NCBI GenBank assembly: GCA_963854835.1
Contig: OY978530.1
Location: 5,262,501 to 5,326,500, forward strand
Length of the DNA stretch: 64,000 nucleotides
Origin: Megamerina dolium
Taxonomy: Eukaryota; Arthropoda; Insecta; Diptera; Megamerinidae
Direction: 5' to 3'
Shown here: in pieces, positions 11,763 through 21,859 of the stretch
How positions within the stretch are numbered: the stretch's first letter is position 1
How the letters are laid out: the number at the start of each line of letters is the position of its first letter
Translations under genes and position numbers: made by a program
Notes under the pieces: model-generated
The model's database searches: none
What the model saw: the letters and a program-made list of their open reading frames with translations, nothing else
What the model was told of the DNA's origin: nothing

Positions 11763-13259
11763 ATGAATCCAAACAACTTGGTACGTCCTCCCGTACTTCA
11801 AACTTCAGCCCCAATTCAAGAAACACCAGCTCCAAGTCAAGCAGGCTCAATACGAGCCCAAAATCAAGCCATTACTCCAGAAATGGAATTGGCAATCAGC
11901 TAAGCAGTGCACAGACTCTGCTTAGCAGAATGTGCAGCAATAGTGCCATCACTAGTAACACCTAGGGAAAACAGTTACGTAGACCAAACCATAGACAATG
12001 CTCACCTTACAAACCTAGCAGAGCTTGATAAAATACCAGATGTAGTACGAAGTCTTCGCGAATTTTCTGGAGACCCAAGAGAATTTGCCTCTTGGAAGAA
12101 AAGTGTAGACCGAATAATGAAGTTATATGATTCAATGAAAGGAACTCCGAAATATTTCGGAATCCTAAATGTTGTAAGAAATAAAGTTGTAGGCTATGCC
12201 GACACAGCACTAGAATCTTACAACACCCCATTAAATTGGGAAGCAATCTCAAATTGTCTCGCAACACACTACGCAGACAAACGAGATCTTGGCACACTGG
12301 AATACCAGATGTCCACTCTTATACAGGGCAATAATTCTGTACAACAATTTTACCAAGAAGTATATGTGTATCTAACACTTATACTAAATAAAGTCGCCTG
12401 CATGAACATTGGTGCTGAAGCACTTCAATTACTCACAAAAACCTACCGAGATAAAGCACTCGATACCTTTGTCAGGGACCTTAAAGGCGACCTATCAAAA
12501 CTTCTGGGAATGCGTGAACCAACAGATCTCCCACAGGCCTTACATTTGTGCTTAAAAATGGAAAATCAGAATTTCCGCACACAGCAGGCACATTATTCCA
12601 ATAGAATGGCACCCCCGAATCCGCCAAAACGAAATTCCAACTCTCAACAAATGCCATTTTATCCCCAACTAGCTCACTTCCCACAGAAACAACACCAACA
12701 ACCATTTTTACAACCACAAAGACCATACCAACAACCATTTTTACAATCACAAAGACTATACCAACAAACATCCTTACAACAACAAAGATCACAACAGAAA
12801 CCATTTTTACAACCACAAAGACCGTATCAACAAGCATTTTCCCCACCACAGAGACCATATAACCCGAATCCATTCAATTTTCAAAATACCGTAGCACCAC
12901 CTAGACCTTACCAACCAAAGCCACCAATACCCATGGAGGTTGATAGTTCTCTACAGACCAGAGCACTCAATTATACCAATCGACCACAAGACAACAGACA
13001 AACAGTTAGGAGACAAGCTCCTCAATCCAACCAATTCCAACAGCCAGCACCCAAACTACAAAGAATAAATCAAATTCAAAACACAGAAACTAACGCTAAT
13101 GAAATCTCAGAATATTACCATCAAATGGAAGATCAAAATCAGAATAAAGAGCAGGAACAGGAATTACAACCGTTAGAAGAATACTTGAAAGAAACCAATC
13201 AATTAATGACGGAAGAATATGACATAGCAGACTTTTCAGACATACATTTTTTAGGTTAA
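11763..13259 (+). pseudogene. G1 gag with an early in-frame stop
   Basis: The ATG at 11763 opens a frame that meets TAA at 11901-11903 after 46 codons and then continues in frame to 13259. Past the stop it reads like Gypsy gag: a LREFSGDPREFASWKKSVDRIMKLY block near the capsid start, then helical capsid sequence. A low-complexity region follows with repeated QQPFLQPQRPY-like units (about 12690-12880). No CCHC zinc knuckle is visible. Gag would form the cytoplasmic particle that packages element RNA. Its 3' end lies 12 bp before the pol ORF, so pol is probably made by frameshifting. Confidence 0.85.
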
Positions 13260-13270
13260 CCCAATCGTCT

Positions 13271-14606
13271 TTGCCGTATTTCCAGTGCAAGACGAAGGAA
13301 GGAAAATTTTTAAAATTCTTGATTGACACAGGATCAAATAAGAATTACATACAACCCTCATTAGTAAAACACCCTACTCCCAATGAAATTATTTTTACAG
13401 CAGATTCAGTAGGAGGAAAAATTCCCATAACGCAACATACGAACATTAATCTTTTCGGAAATAAAACAATACTTAAATTTTTTCTCTTGCCACCATTAAA
13501 ATCCTTTCATGGAATACTAGGTAATGACAGTCTAAAGGCATTAAAAGCCGTGATCCACACAGCAAAGGACTTTATGATCATAAACAACACGACTACAATA
13601 AAAATTTTACAACAAAGGTCTCAAACCGTTAACAAACTAGAGGTGAGAACAAGCCACTTACCACAATCACAGGCAGAAAAACTCCACATTTTGTGCGAAA
13701 AATACCCTAAACTATTTATGGAACCAGACGAAAAACTGACGTACACGAACACCATAAAGGCTGAAATAAGGACTACAACAGAAAAACCAGTCTACTCAAG
13801 ATATTATCCGTACCCCATGGCAATGAAAGAAGAAGTCGAAAAACAGTTACAAGAACTTCTTGACCATGGAATTATTAGGCATTCACAATCTCCATATAAT
13901 TCCCCAGTATGGATAGTCCCGAAAAAACTTGACGCATCCGAAGAAAAAAAATACCGGTTAGTAAATGACTACAGGAAACTCAACTCAGTAACAATCCCCG
14001 ATAGGTACCCAATTCCAGAGATAAACGAGGTATTATCTCAAATGAAAAGCCAAAAATTTTTCACGGTCTTAGACCTTAAAAGCGGATTTCATCAGATACC
14101 TCTTGATGAAAAAGATATCCCAAAAACCGCTTTCTCGGTAAATAACGGCAAGTACGAGTACACTCGGCTACCGTTTGGCTTAAAAAATGCCCCGGCAATC
14201 TTTCAGAGAACCGTGGACAACATATTAAGGAACATAATTGGTAAATGTTGCTATGTCTACATAGATGACATTATTGTTTTCGGAGAGAACGAAGAAAAAC
14301 ATCTGCAAAATATGGAAGAAGTCTTCAAAACATTAGAAAAAGCAAGTATGAAAGTTCAACTAGATAAGTGTGAATTTTTCAAAAACAAAGTTGAATACCT
14401 AGGGTTCATAATCTCTGCAGAAGGAATAAAAACTAACCCAAAAAAGTAGAAGCAATAAATAAAATTTCTCATCCTAAAACCTTGAAGGACCTTAGATCGT
14501 TTCTGGGAATGTCCGGGTTTTATAGACGATTTATAAGAGACTATGCGAAACTCGTAAAACCGCTCACCGCTCTTTTAAGAGGGGAGGAGGGACGCATGTC
14601 CAAACA
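13271..14606 (+). pseudogene. G1 pol, protease and reverse transcriptase part
   Basis: The aspartic protease motif FLIDTGSNKNYI is near residue 17. RT follows, with LVNDYRKLNSVT, FTVLDLKSGFHQI, RLPFGLKNAP and the active-site YIDD in CCYVYIDDIIVF, then VEYLGFIIS. The frame ends at 14449 because a poly-A run (CCAAAAAAG) is one base short. Past it the connection region continues in the next frame (LRSFLGMSGFYRRFIRDYAK) to 14606, where a Tc1 element inserted. The RT motifs are intact; the frameshift is the visible defect. Confidence 0.92.
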
Positions 14607-14608
14607 TA

Positions 14609-16259
14609 CAGTGGCTCCCAGCTTATTTCGTACAGTGACAGTTTAAAAATTGCTGCAGTCGTAATTCCTAATATAGCAAAAATTTGAACAAAATATAAAT
14701 GCCATTTTAGAAAGGAAGGTTTGTTTTTTAATTTCCAAAATTTACTTTTTCAAAATTTTAGTGTTTGACACTATAAAAAAATAAAATAAGAAAAAAATAA
14801 GAAAATTCATGTCACAGCTTATTTCGTACAGTCTCTTTAAGTTCAAACTAAAAACAAAGTAAGTTGATTTTAATATTTAGTTGACATCCCTTAGCGTTAA
14901 TGACAGCCTGGAGTCTATTTGGCATTGAATCCACCAATTTTTGAGTGATGTCTGGTGTGATTTTTTTCCATTCTTCCATCAGTACCTTCTTTAGGTTTTG
15001 CTTATTAGAAATCTTGTGTGTTCTTATTTTATTGTCCAAAATAGACCAAAGATTTTCAATCACATTCATGTCAGGTGACTGTGGTGGTGGAGACATCAAG
15101 TGTGGGCAGTTCCAAATAAGCCAAGATTGCACAATCCCAGATTTATGTTTTGGGTCATTATCTTGGTAGTACCGAAATTCTTCCCGCAAACCCAGTTTGT
15201 CTGCACTTTGAAGTAAATTGTTTTTCAGAATCTCGAGGTACTTCATTTTGTCCATTGTTTCCTCAATAAAAACCAATTCACCTACTCCGGCTGCTGACAT
15301 ACAGGCCCAAACCATCACGCTACCGCCACCATGCTTCACTGTGGGCTTAAGGTTCTCCTTGTTTAGCTCGGTATTCGCTTTACGCCAAACATATGACATT
15401 CCGTCCGAGCCAAAAATATTAAACTTAGACTCATCCGCGAAAATAACGGTATTCCAGAACGCAGGAGTCTTAATAATATGCTCTTTGGCGAAGTCAAGTC
15501 GGCGTTGTATATTCATTTTTGAAATGAATGGTTTCTTTCGGGCTACTCGACCGTTCAAGTCATGATTGCGCAGCACACGTTGGACAGTTTCAGCACTGGA
15601 TGATTTTCCTATTTCACGCTGAAACTCTGCAGCCAACTTCGGAGCGGATAACTTTGGATTTTTCTTAATTTTTCGTACAATATAACGCTCGTCTGAAGCG
15701 TTGAAAATCTTATTAGGTGCTTCTCTGCCCTTGTTCTCCAACCGATTTTCGCGAACGAAGCGTTGAATGATGTATTGGACAGTTGAGGCACTTAAATTTG
15801 TCATTTCAGCAATTTTTCGCACACTCTGACCTTTCCTAAAATGGTTAATTACCAGTTTACGCTGTTCCATCGTTGTACGACGACCCATAACGCTAAATGT
15901 TTAATTTACAGCACTTTAACTATTTAAAATAATAATAATAAAAATTGTTATAATAGTTAAAAAGGTCCAAAAACTCATACAATTCAAAAAAACTTTGTAA
16001 CTGCGCGGCAGAATGAAACTTACTTACATTGAAGTTTGTGTACGAAATAAGATGTGAGCTGAAAATCAGCTGATCAATAGTTTTTCTCTCTTGCATGACA
16101 AAAAGAACAATTTTTGGGGTTCCCCGTTTTCTTATTAGGTTTACTAAACACATACATAGACATCTACATTCAAAACTTATTGATAAGTTTTTTAGTTTCG
16201 ATGTTACAGCCATGTACATAAAAATATATACACTGTACGAAATAAGCTGTGAGCCACTG
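14609..16259 (-). mobile_element. Tc1 family transposon with IR/DR ends, apparently intact
   Basis: A 1651-bp element with termini CAGTGGCTCCCAGCTTATTT and its inverted mate, flanked by TA at 14607-14608 and 16260-16261. The motif around AGCTTATTTCGTACAG recurs inside both ends (near 14815 and, inverted, near 16032). This gives long terminal repeats of about 220 bp, each with an outer and inner transposase-site-like direct repeat, the IR/DR layout known from Sleeping Beauty-type and some insect Tc1 elements. Removing it and one TA rejoins the G1 pol sequence. Confidence 0.95.
14848..15888 (-). CDS. Tc1 transposase, full length
   Basis: A 346-residue uninterrupted frame from an ATG at 15886-15888, near the usual 340-350. 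The N-terminus has a paired-type two-part helix-turn-helix (about residues 5-110), including QSVRKIAEMTNLSASTVQYII. The DDE domain has the first Asp in VIFADESKFNIFG, the glycine-rich GGGSVMVWACMS block, the second Asp in YYQDNDPKHKS and Glu in SPDMNVIENLW, with 34 residues between the last two (DD34E). The enzyme would act in the nucleus, cutting the element out and inserting it at TA. No stop, frameshift or lost catalytic residue is visible, which is unusual in this window. Activity is not shown. Confidence 0.95.
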   Translation of the reverse strand: MGRRTTMEQRKLVINHFRKGQSVRKIAEMTNLSASTVQYIIQRFVRENRLENKGREAPNKIFNASDERYIVRKIKKNPKLSAPKLAAEFQREIGKSSSAETVQRVLRNHDLNGRVARKKPFISKMNIQRRLDFAKEHIIKTPAFWNTVIFADESKFNIFGSDGMSYVWRKANTELNKENLKPTVKHGGGSVMVWACMSAAGVGELVFIEETMDKMKYLEILKNNLLQSADKLGLREEFRYYQDNDPKHKSGIVQSWLIWNCPHLMSPPPQSPDMNVIENLWSILDNKIRTHKISNKQNLKKVLMEEWKKITPDITQKLVDSMPNRLQAVINAKGCQLNIKINLLCF

Positions 16260-16261
16260 TA

Positions 16262-16747
16262 GGTCTGAAAAAATTCCAATTACATTAAATCCTGAGGCCA
16301 TTGAGGCATTTGAAAAATTAAAAAAGTCACTAACATCTACGGAAATCATGCTACATTATCCAGACTACAAGAAAGAATTTCACCTCACAACCGACGCTTC
16401 TAACTATGCCATAGGTGCCGTGTTAGAACAAGAAAAAACCTATTATCTTTATATCCAGAACATTAAATAAGACCGAGGAACATTACGCGACTAATGAAAA
16501 AGAGATGCTCGCCATAGTATGGGCGCTCAAGTCTCTTAGAAATTACCTTTACGGATCAGCATCATTAAAAATCTACACGGACCACCAACCCCTAACGTAC
16601 GCACTGAGCAACAAGAATACGAATAGCAAACTCAAGAGATGGAAAGCCATCCTCGAAGAGTATGACTATGAAATTAAGTATAAACCAGGGAACTCTAACG
16701 TAGTTGCAGACGCCTTATCAAGGCCAGTGCAGCTGTCAACTCTATGA
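16262..16747 (+). pseudogene. G1 pol, RNase H part, frameshifted
   Basis: Continuation of G1 pol after the Tc1 insertion. It reads EFHLTTDASNYAIGAVLEQE (RNase H start) up to about 16437. After a frameshift it continues as FISRTLNKTEEHYATNEKEMLAIVWAL, then IYTDHQPLTYAL and NVVADALSRP, the retroviral-type RNase H D-E-D-D set. The stop at 16745-16747 ends this frame, and the integrase frame starts overlapping it. Confidence 0.9.
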
Positions 16748-18016
16748 CAGCTACACAGCACAGTGACAAAAGTTCCGCACAAAACTTAATACCTTTTACA
16801 GATGCTCCCATAAATGCATTTAAAAACCAGCTAATAATTAAGACCGGACAAAACACCGCTTATGATTTTGAGCTTGTTTTTCCGACTTATCACCGACACA
16901 CAATAATGGAACCCGATTATAATAACGACAAGCTTATAGAAATTCTAAAAAAGTATCTAAACCCTTCCGTTACAAACGCCATTCTAACAAACGATAGTAT
17001 CTTAGAAAAAATACAGGAAATCTACCCGCTTCATTTTCAAAAATTTAAAGTACGTTACACACGCAAAATGGTGACTGACCTGACACATGACACAGACCAA
17101 GAAAGAGAAATACTCAACGAGCATAATCGTGCTCATAGAAACGCGCAAGAAAATAAAATACAACTCTTAGAACAATTCTACTTCCCTCAAATGAATTCAA
17201 AAATCACCAAAATAACAAAACAATGCAGAATTTGCAAAACAAATAAGTATGAAAGACGTCCTAACCAAACTATTCTTCAGGCAACACCCATTCCAACATA
17301 TCCAGGTCATATCGTTCACATAGATATCTATTATACCAACAAAAAAGTAGTTCTAACGGCCATAGATAAATTTTCTAAGTACGCAATAGTGAAATCTAGA
17401 GCAATACAAGATATCAAAGACCCCCTTCGAGACATCCTCATGTCCTTTGGCATCCCCAGTCAAATTGTAATAGACAATGAGAAATCACTTAATTTCGCCC
17501 AGATATTACACATGTTGCAAAATCAATATAACGTAGAGATATTTAAAGTTCCACCCTACATGAGCACAATGAATGGACAGATAGAACGTTTCCATTCAAC
17601 CCTATCAGAAATTATGCGCTGCATCAAGGCAGAAAAAATACATGACTCTTTTGACGACCTGCTAAATAGATCAATATTCAAATACAACTATACCATACAT
17701 TCTACTACCAAGAGGAAACCTGTAGAGGTGTTCTTTGGCCGAACAGTAACTACCAATCCCACACAACTAGAAAACGACAGATTTTAAAACATTAAGAACA
17801 TAACTGAAAAGCAGGGAAAAGATTTAGAATTCCACAATCAGAATAGGAAAGAATTTAAGACATTCCAAACAGGGGATACAATCTACGCGAACGTTAACAA
17901 GACTGGGAAATAAATTATCCCCCCGCTACCAAGAAGATAGGGTTAAAGAAGACCAGGGAAACACAGTACTAACTCACTCAGGAAGAATAATTCACAAAAG
18001 TCTCATTAAATCATAA
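16744..18016 (+). pseudogene. G1 integrase
   Basis: The main frame (16744-17787) contains an HHCC zinc-binding region (H and H in EHNRAHRNAQ, C and C in CRICKTNK). The catalytic core has Asp in HIDIYYTNKKV, Asp in VIDNEKSLNF and Glu in NGQIERFHSTL. The frame stops at 17785. The typical C-terminal tail (EDQGNTVLTHSGRIIHKSLIK) follows in shifted frames to about 18016. The integrase would insert element cDNA into nuclear DNA. A purine run near 18038-18047 could be the polypurine tract, but the 3' LTR is absent. Confidence 0.88.
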
Positions 18017-18087
18017 ACTGTTTCAGATTAATTTGTACCCTGTGCCAAGGGGAAGTACAGATCCTAGATTATACCAACGCACAAATG

Positions 18088-18452
18088 TGGGTGCCGTAGC
18101 TCAGTGGTTAGTGTGTTCGCCTTCTGATCTGTAGGTCGTGGTTCAATCCCCGGCTGATGCGTAACAAATTTAATATCGATAAGATTTTTCTTTCGAATGG
18201 TACCCACCTGTCAGCAAGCAATTGGCAATTCTTCCGACAGTAACAACTTGCCATGAAAAAGCTTCTTAAAGAACTCTGTGACAAAGCTCAGAAAAAGTGA
18301 TGTCACAAGTGTTCTGCCGTTCGGAACCGGCTAAAATAAGTAGGTCCCTTCTAATACTGTCCAAATTTAAGACGCACAACAGTAATGGAAGAGAAGCTCG
18401 GCCAATGAGCCCTTTGGGGCTTTAAGTGCCACATATTTATTTTTTTTTTATT
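18088..18452 (+). mobile_element. tRNA-derived SINE, copy S2
   Basis: Full-length copy with the same A box (TAGCTCAGTGG), B box (GGTTCAATCC) and body as S1. Its T-rich tail runs into a (TA)n array. I could not identify a clear target-site duplication, perhaps because the array has changed since. It lies where the 3' end of Gypsy G1 should be. Confidence 0.9.
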
Positions 18453-18458
18453 TATATA

Positions 18459-18512
<54 letters not shown>
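18453..18512. repeat. (TA)n array
   Basis: About 60 bp of TA repeats between the SINE tail and a 132-bp hairpin repeat. Confidence 0.95.
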
Positions 18513-18517
<5 letters not shown>

Positions 18518-18644
18518 TACATCAGCGTCAGGAACTTGTCGTCTGGCATTGCTAATGCGTGCGTTGTGTATGGCATATCATGTGCTTTCCTTCGCCTCTC
18601 ATTGACAGCGGTAGATTACAAGACCCTGACGCTGGTGTAAACAA
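18513..18644. repeat. 132-bp hairpin or small MITE candidate
   Basis: The left arm starts TTGTTTACATCAGCGTCAGG and the right arm ends CCTGACGCTGGTGTAAACAA, inverted with one mismatch. Pairing continues imperfectly inward (CTTGT with ACAAG). It could be a tiny inverted-repeat element or the hairpin of a structured RNA. No clear target duplication is visible because the left flank is a TA array. Confidence 0.6.
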
Positions 18645-21150
18645 TGTATATGGTGGCATCCAGATAGCGTTCATCTCTCTCTCTCTCTCCCTCTCTCTCT
18701 CCCTCTCATGCGTTTCTTTTATTATCAGTTACTGCTACATGAGAGCGCGTACTGACCTTAAAAGTCATTCAAAACACACTCTTTTGATGACTTTCAAGAT
18801 GGAGAAAGAGAGAGAGATGGATGATGCCATGCATTTTTGTTGTGAATTTTAAATTTTCCTTTACAAGGGAACAAAACGGTGCATGTACCATCGGCACTTT
18901 TAAACTTACGTTGACTTGAGTTTGACAATCGTTTTACATATGCCGATGATGATGAACGCACTTCGAATAGAGTGTTATAAATATAATTATAAACGGCATT
19001 ACCTTTTGTTTGAATAAAATGAAGATGATTTGTAAATTTTAAACGTGCAAAATGAAAAACTGTTGAATTTATTATATGTGAAAAGACATGGGAAACTGAA
19101 CTTTTTTTGTGAAAAGTATAGAAATTATACTTTCAATTTAATGTAGATATACATACATAAAGGAAGTGAAGAACATACAAAATATTGCTAAAAAACGTGT
19201 GATGAAATCTTCATCATCGGGAATCCAATATTGTTCCACATCGATATAGAATTGAATAAAGTTGAAACATAAAAAAAGAACTTAGTAAAGAATAGAAAAG
19301 AGTAAACGGCAAAATATCGGTGTGACAGTGGTGTTGCGGCAAGAAAAACAGATCAAAAATAATTTATACGTGAAGACACACACGGAAAATAGAAAGAAAA
19401 TTGGCATACATGAAGCAAAGAAGTTCATAATTTATTGTGCTATTCTGACCATTTACCCATCATTTACTACCGCCATCGTGGGGTCAACAGTGGTCTCCAC
19501 GATTGCAGTGAATTTTTATTACCTTCTGTCATTGGTCGCGGCAAACGCATACACATTCACGTGTGGAAATACTGCCGGAAGTGTTTGTCGCAGAATAAAA
19601 AGGTATAAAATGGAAAGTGTGGAATTGTCTCGGTATTGATAAGCACCAATGTACTGCCGTCGGGGAAGCAATACAACAATATATATTACTTTAAATAGAC
19701 AAAGATAAAATAGCAGCAAACCAAATAGGAAACCTCTATTCCATATTCATATTGTTAACGTTACCACATCTACAAACACAGCTATTGTCGCTACCAACAT
19801 CAGAAACAAAACCAATCCAAGCAAACAAAACAAAAAATTCGCAGATTTCAGTACAGTTGAATTTTCTTCCTTTTCGTTTCATTCGACTATCATCCCTTTT
19901 AGTCCTCGTCAAGCCGATTTCCATAGGAATTATTATCTATTAATTATTAGTTTAATTCTTGGAGCATAGAAGCGAAAATAATAATCTTCATCGCATTCGA
20001 TTGTTCCACACGTCCGTTTTGAAAAACAGCCAGCGTACTTCCTCAAAAGCACTTGCATCTGCATTCAGCGTACTCACATATACCCACAGATACTAAACAA
20101 TATCCTTTGGAAAATTTAATTTTAAATTAGCGTTTTGTAAATCTGTCTACCTGCCAAATTGCTTACTGTAGCGCGCCGACAAGAATTATATTTTGTATTT
20201 TGCAATAATCAAACAACTGCAGCAAAACTAAACACAGTTTTCGAACAACAACCTGTATCAACAACAACAACAACAACAACAGTTCTTGCAACAACCGCCA
20301 CAACAATAACAGTTATTGCAGCAATCGCACCAACAGCAGGTCTTCAGCAGCAACAGCGACGGAATCGATCACCATATAGTGAGTACAAACTCACTTATAC
20401 ACCTACATTTTATAATCGCACCCTACCCTCCTAAACATTTTTGGTCCTTCGAACGGGATCCTTGGATTGGTGTCAAACTAAACATGACGTTTCTTTTTGT
20501 CTTATCACAAGCTTATACAATAGTATAAAACTTTTGTTCTTGGTCTCTATAGGTAAAACTAATCAATACAATACAACTTTGCAACCTATGCCTTTTGGTG
20601 TTGCAACTTACTAGTGGTTTCTCTTTCCTTTTTCTTCTTACATGTATGCACAAGGGTACCTCATCTCTAAAATCCAATGCTTGTTTTTGCATATAGCAGT
20701 TATTTTCACTTCCTATTGGCATTACTATTTTAAGATAAGGCCACATGCAAATATGCAATTCAATTAAGTATTGAAATACAATATGACAGCAATATTATGA
20801 GGTGCTCATATGTTTCATATTTTCGTTCAACTTGAAGTCATGACATATGACTTTCTGCTATCTTATGAATCACGCATTCATGTGAATATTATTATAAAAC
20901 CCTTTCATATACATGTACCATACTCGTATGCTTATCCAAATGTGAAGAAGAAGAAGACTCATCTTATTTAGAAATGCATTCATATATACGCCAAAATTAT
21001 ATACAAATGCATGTAAATACATACATATGTGTGCATTATTAACACCGCCAATAATCCCTAGTAAATAAATACCACTCAAATCAGACGATAGATTAATATC
21101 TAATCAATATATAGTAAATACCCGCAATATGATACACGCATTCACACACA
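18645..21150. other. Low-content region; possible host non-coding exon
   Basis: A (CT)n-rich tract lies at 18676-18720. A TATA-like stretch (GTTATAAATATAATTATAAA) lies near 18972-18991. CAA repeats lie near 20250-20340, followed by a possible splice donor GTGAGT at 20379-20384. CAA-rich leaders are common in fly mRNAs, so an untranslated or short coding exon is possible. The open frames at 19322-19639 and 20159-20434 match no family I recognise and are probably chance. I see no mobile-element hallmarks apart from (CA)n near 21142-21158. Confidence 0.35.
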
Positions 21151-21159
21151 CACACACAG

Positions 21160-21560
21160 AACCTGAACATTGACGGCTATAATGTTCCAACGCAATCGTC
21201 ACTGAGGTACCTTGGTGTGATGATTGACGCGAGACTCAATTTCAAGGCTCATATTTAAAAGACATGTAGCAAGGCGGCTGCAGTGACAACGGCCCTGACG
21301 AGAATCATGACGAATATTGGCTGCCCTAGCCAGAGTAGGAGAGCAAAAAGCATGAATAGGCGACTAACGGCTGATGAACGTAAAGAGGAGAGACAGATGA
21401 GCCTCGACGAGTGGCAAACGCAATGGGACGCCGCAGAAAAAGGAAGGTGGACGCACAGGCTCGTCAGGAACGTGCAAGCCTGGGTCGATAGAAAACATGG
21501 AGAAACACAGACTTTTACCTGACGCAGTTTTTGTCAGGTCATGGCTGAGTACCTCCTCAG
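21160..21560 (+). pseudogene. R1-type non-LTR element 3' fragment
   Basis: It begins after a (CA)n run with LNIDGYNVPTQSSLRYLGVMIDARLNFKAH, then KAAAVTTALTRIM. It jumps to a C-terminal block WQTQWDAAEKGRWTHRLVRNVQAW followed by a frameshifted RKHGE...FCQVM end. This order (post-RT linker, then the WDASEKGRWTHRL C-terminus) is characteristic of R1-clade ORF2. An internal deletion removed the part between, and a stop sits near 21258. R1 elements normally sit in 28S rDNA; this is a degenerate dispersed copy. Confidence 0.8.
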
Positions 21561-21594
21561 CGTAATTTTTGTCACATATTACATATATATTACA

Positions 21595-21850
21595 TCGTAC
21601 CTATTTGGGAACCAGACAATTGGTCACTCAACTGGCCACCACTCAAGATCAATATTTTCCTCTAATTCTTATTGGGAATAGTACTCCTCTCTTTAATTAA
21701 AAGTTGCTGACGGCTTCTCTTATTTAGTTAAACGTATTTTTGTCGTTTCGGCTTAACGCCACCCGTTTCGCGTTCTTACGCCCATTCGTTGATAATCACT
21801 AACAGAATGTTGCGTTAACATTTTTTGAAAATTCTTAAGTCGCCATTACG
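21595..21850 (+). repeat. Inverted repeat arm, left (possible Pao-type LTR)
   Basis: Two stretches match 24285-24648 in inverted orientation. One is around GGGAACCAGACAATTGG...CACTCAACTGG (21601-21634). The other is 21715-21850 (TTAAACGTATTTTTGTCGTTTCG through CTTAAGTCGCCATTACG). Divergence is roughly 20-30% and the middles differ in length. It lies directly before a gag-like ORF, so it may be an LTR. Confidence 0.55.
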
Positions 21851-21859
21851 CAAATCAAT

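Noticed and set aside
11907..13259. Gag starting at 11907
   Set aside because: There is no ATG at 11907 (the codon is GTG). The in-frame ATG at 11763 and the TAA at 11901 fit a gag with a premature stop.
18038..18047. 3' LTR of G1 after the purine run
   Set aside because: No AGTTAA start or similarity to 10736-11105 follows before the SINE, so the 3' LTR is absent.
19322..19639. A 105-residue membrane-like host protein
   Set aside because: Hydrophobic runs exist, but no family match, no start context and no conservation evidence; probably chance.
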